Below are positions 5,963 through 6,959 of a stretch of DNA of 6,959 nt, piece after piece. Position numbers and translations under genes: made by a program. This stretch comes from Legionellales bacterium (lineage in GTDB: Bacteria; Pseudomonadota; Gammaproteobacteria; Legionellales; Legionellaceae), in NCBI GenBank assembly GCA_020050955.1, contig JAGVJT010000049.1, positions 1 through 6,959 on the forward strand. The letters are read 5' to 3'. The notes below the pieces were generated by a model. That model was not told the origin of the DNA, searched no databases, and saw only the letters and a list, made by a program, of their open reading frames with translations. The stretch's first letter is position 1; each line of letters opens with the position of its first letter.

Positions 5963-6859
5963 ATGCGTTTTTTATTTGTTGATCAAATAACTGCGTTGTC
6001 TCCTGGACAGAATACCAAAGGTATTAAACATATTACGCGAGACGACTATTACCTCCGCCAAGATAAAACCGGCGCGTGGAGCTTTGTGCCGTCGCTTGTT
6101 GGTGAAACGCTAGGCCAACTTGCGGCATGGAATGTGATGATGAGTCATGATTTTAAGCTGCGCCCCGTTGCGGGAATTGCGGCAAGTGCGACATTTTATC
6201 GACCTGCGTATGTCGGTGAAACGTTGTGCTTAGAGGCTCATATTGATGTCATCGATGAGAGCGCGGTTCAGTATCATGGTGATGTGCATGTCAAAGGCGA
6301 GCTGGTTTTTCGGTTAGAAGGCGCGCTTGGTCCTCTTTTACCTATGAACGATTTTATCGATGAAGCTGTTGTTCGCCAGCAATTTACTGAAATTTATCGA
6401 CCACGCGATGCGATAGAGCATGAAGATTATTCGCATGATCAGCTATTGCATGATGCGTCACCCATAACCTATACCCCGAAAATGACGTTTGATCGTGTTG
6501 TTCTGCGTCAAGAGGGTGTTTCGTGGACTGCTATTAAGCATGTGACACGGGCTGCCATTTATTTTGAAGATCACTTTCCGAAAAAGCCTGTTTTACCCAT
6601 GACCGTGTTGCTTGAGTGTTTTGTAAATTTGGCGGATGCGTTTGTAACAAGCTTGTCACGTGATGGTGTTTATGTTTGTCAAAAAGTACGGCGGATTAAA
6701 ATGAGTGATTTTATTTCACCAGGTGACACGGTGGTTGGTAGCATCGCATTAAAGCATGACACATCCGATGAGATTGTATTTTTAGGACGAGCTGAGGTTG
6801 CAGGGAAACGTGTGGGTGTGTTGGAAATAACTATGGCATTAAAAGGGGCAGTTGCATGA
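5963..6859 (+). CDS. Double-hotdog 3-hydroxyacyl-ACP dehydratase (FabZ/FabA-like)
   Basis: A 298-residue protein built of two FabZ-like hotdog units, where ordinary FabZ has one (about 150). It should dehydrate 3-hydroxyacyl-ACP to trans-2-enoyl-ACP. The C-terminal unit (about 168-298) has the helix region EDHFPKKPVLPMTVLLECF, with catalytic His204 and Glu218 at the 14-residue spacing of FabZ His/Glu pairs, and a closing SDFISPGDTV strand. The N-terminal unit (1-128) begins FLFVDQIT, has VGETLGQLAAW with Glu48, and VAGIAASATFYRPAYVGETL like the FabZ FAGIxxxRFxRPVxPGD strand. It has no HFP; the residue 14 before Glu48 is Asp34. The N-terminal half is probably inactive or structural. The start lacks a strong Shine-Dalgarno, and the stop overlaps the ketosynthase start, which suggests coupled translation. 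Confidence 0.87.
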   Translation: MRFLFVDQITALSPGQNTKGIKHITRDDYYLRQDKTGAWSFVPSLVGETLGQLAAWNVMMSHDFKLRPVAGIAASATFYRPAYVGETLCLEAHIDVIDESAVQYHGDVHVKGELVFRLEGALGPLLPMNDFIDEAVVRQQFTEIYRPRDAIEHEDYSHDQLLHDASPITYTPKMTFDRVVLRQEGVSWTAIKHVTRAAIYFEDHFPKKPVLPMTVLLECFVNLADAFVTSLSRDGVYVCQKVRRIKMSDFISPGDTVVGSIALKHDTSDEIVFLGRAEVAGKRVGVLEITMALKGAVA

Positions 6860-6959
6860 ATAAACGACGTGTTGCCATCACAGGCATAGGTATTGTCTCG
6901 CCATTGGGGTACGATGCGCCCACGACATGGCGCAATTTGATGGCAGGTCAATCAGGCAT
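6856..6959 (+). CDS. Beta-ketoacyl-ACP synthase (FabF-type), 3' truncated by window edge
   Basis: Only the first 34 complete codons are present, but MNKRRVAITGIGIVSPLG followed by TTWRNLMAGQSG closely matches the start of FabF (KAS II), whose opening is MSKRRVVVTGLGMLSPVG with TWKxLLAGQSG. It would condense malonyl-ACP with an acyl primer to lengthen the chain. The Cys-His-His active site lies outside the window and cannot be checked. Its ATG overlaps the dehydratase stop (ATGA, 6856-6859), so the two are translationally coupled in the same operon. Confidence 0.92.
   Translation, partial: MNKRRVAITGIGIVSPLGYDAPTTWRNLMAGQSG

Noticed and set aside
6679..6951. Minus-strand open frame under the dehydratase end and ketosynthase start
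   Set aside because: Both overlapping plus-strand genes have clear family motifs; the antisense product has none.

Overview
The window looks like a gammaproteobacterial chromosome of moderate to low GC. It starts inside the alpha (ribosomal protein) operon with rpoA and rplQ. It then carries the MFS transporter–ssb pair that sits near rpoA/rplQ in several gammaproteobacteria (usually beside uvrA), and ends in a fatty-acid gene cluster. RpoA, L17 and SSB read as close relatives of the E. coli proteins. The AT-leaning codon use and the fatty-acid genes beside ssb/MFS recall the Legionella/Coxiella group (Legionellales). That placement is inferred from remembered synteny, not computed.

Layout. 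(1) Positions 1-1304, + strand: rpoA (5' end cut off by the window), rplQ and a strong intrinsic terminator. (2) 1327-1930, +: a YqhA/UPF0114-type membrane protein with its own terminator. (3) 1972-2706, -: a two-part GNAT acetyltransferase that looks like an accessory insertion. It is bracketed by two related small palindromes, one at 1860-1880 and one at 2749-2774. (4) 2803-4550, -: ssb and an upstream MFS transporter of the ssb-linked family, with a good sigma70-type promoter directly in front of ssb. (5) 4606-6959, +: a divergently transcribed set with a FabL-type enoyl-ACP reductase, an unusually long AcpXL-like acyl carrier protein, a double-hotdog 3-hydroxyacyl-ACP dehydratase, and the first 34 codons of a FabF-type ketosynthase.

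The most interesting part is region 5. A dedicated carrier protein, ketosynthase, dehydratase and enoyl reductase supply most of an acyl-elongation cycle separate from housekeeping fabD-fabG-acpP-fabF. The carrier resembles AcpXL of rhizobia around its phosphopantetheine serine and in the following helix. This suggests a specialised long-chain or very-long-chain acyl product, perhaps for lipid A, but the product cannot be read from this window. The ketoreductase and the acyltransferase or release enzyme are not present and may lie downstream or elsewhere.
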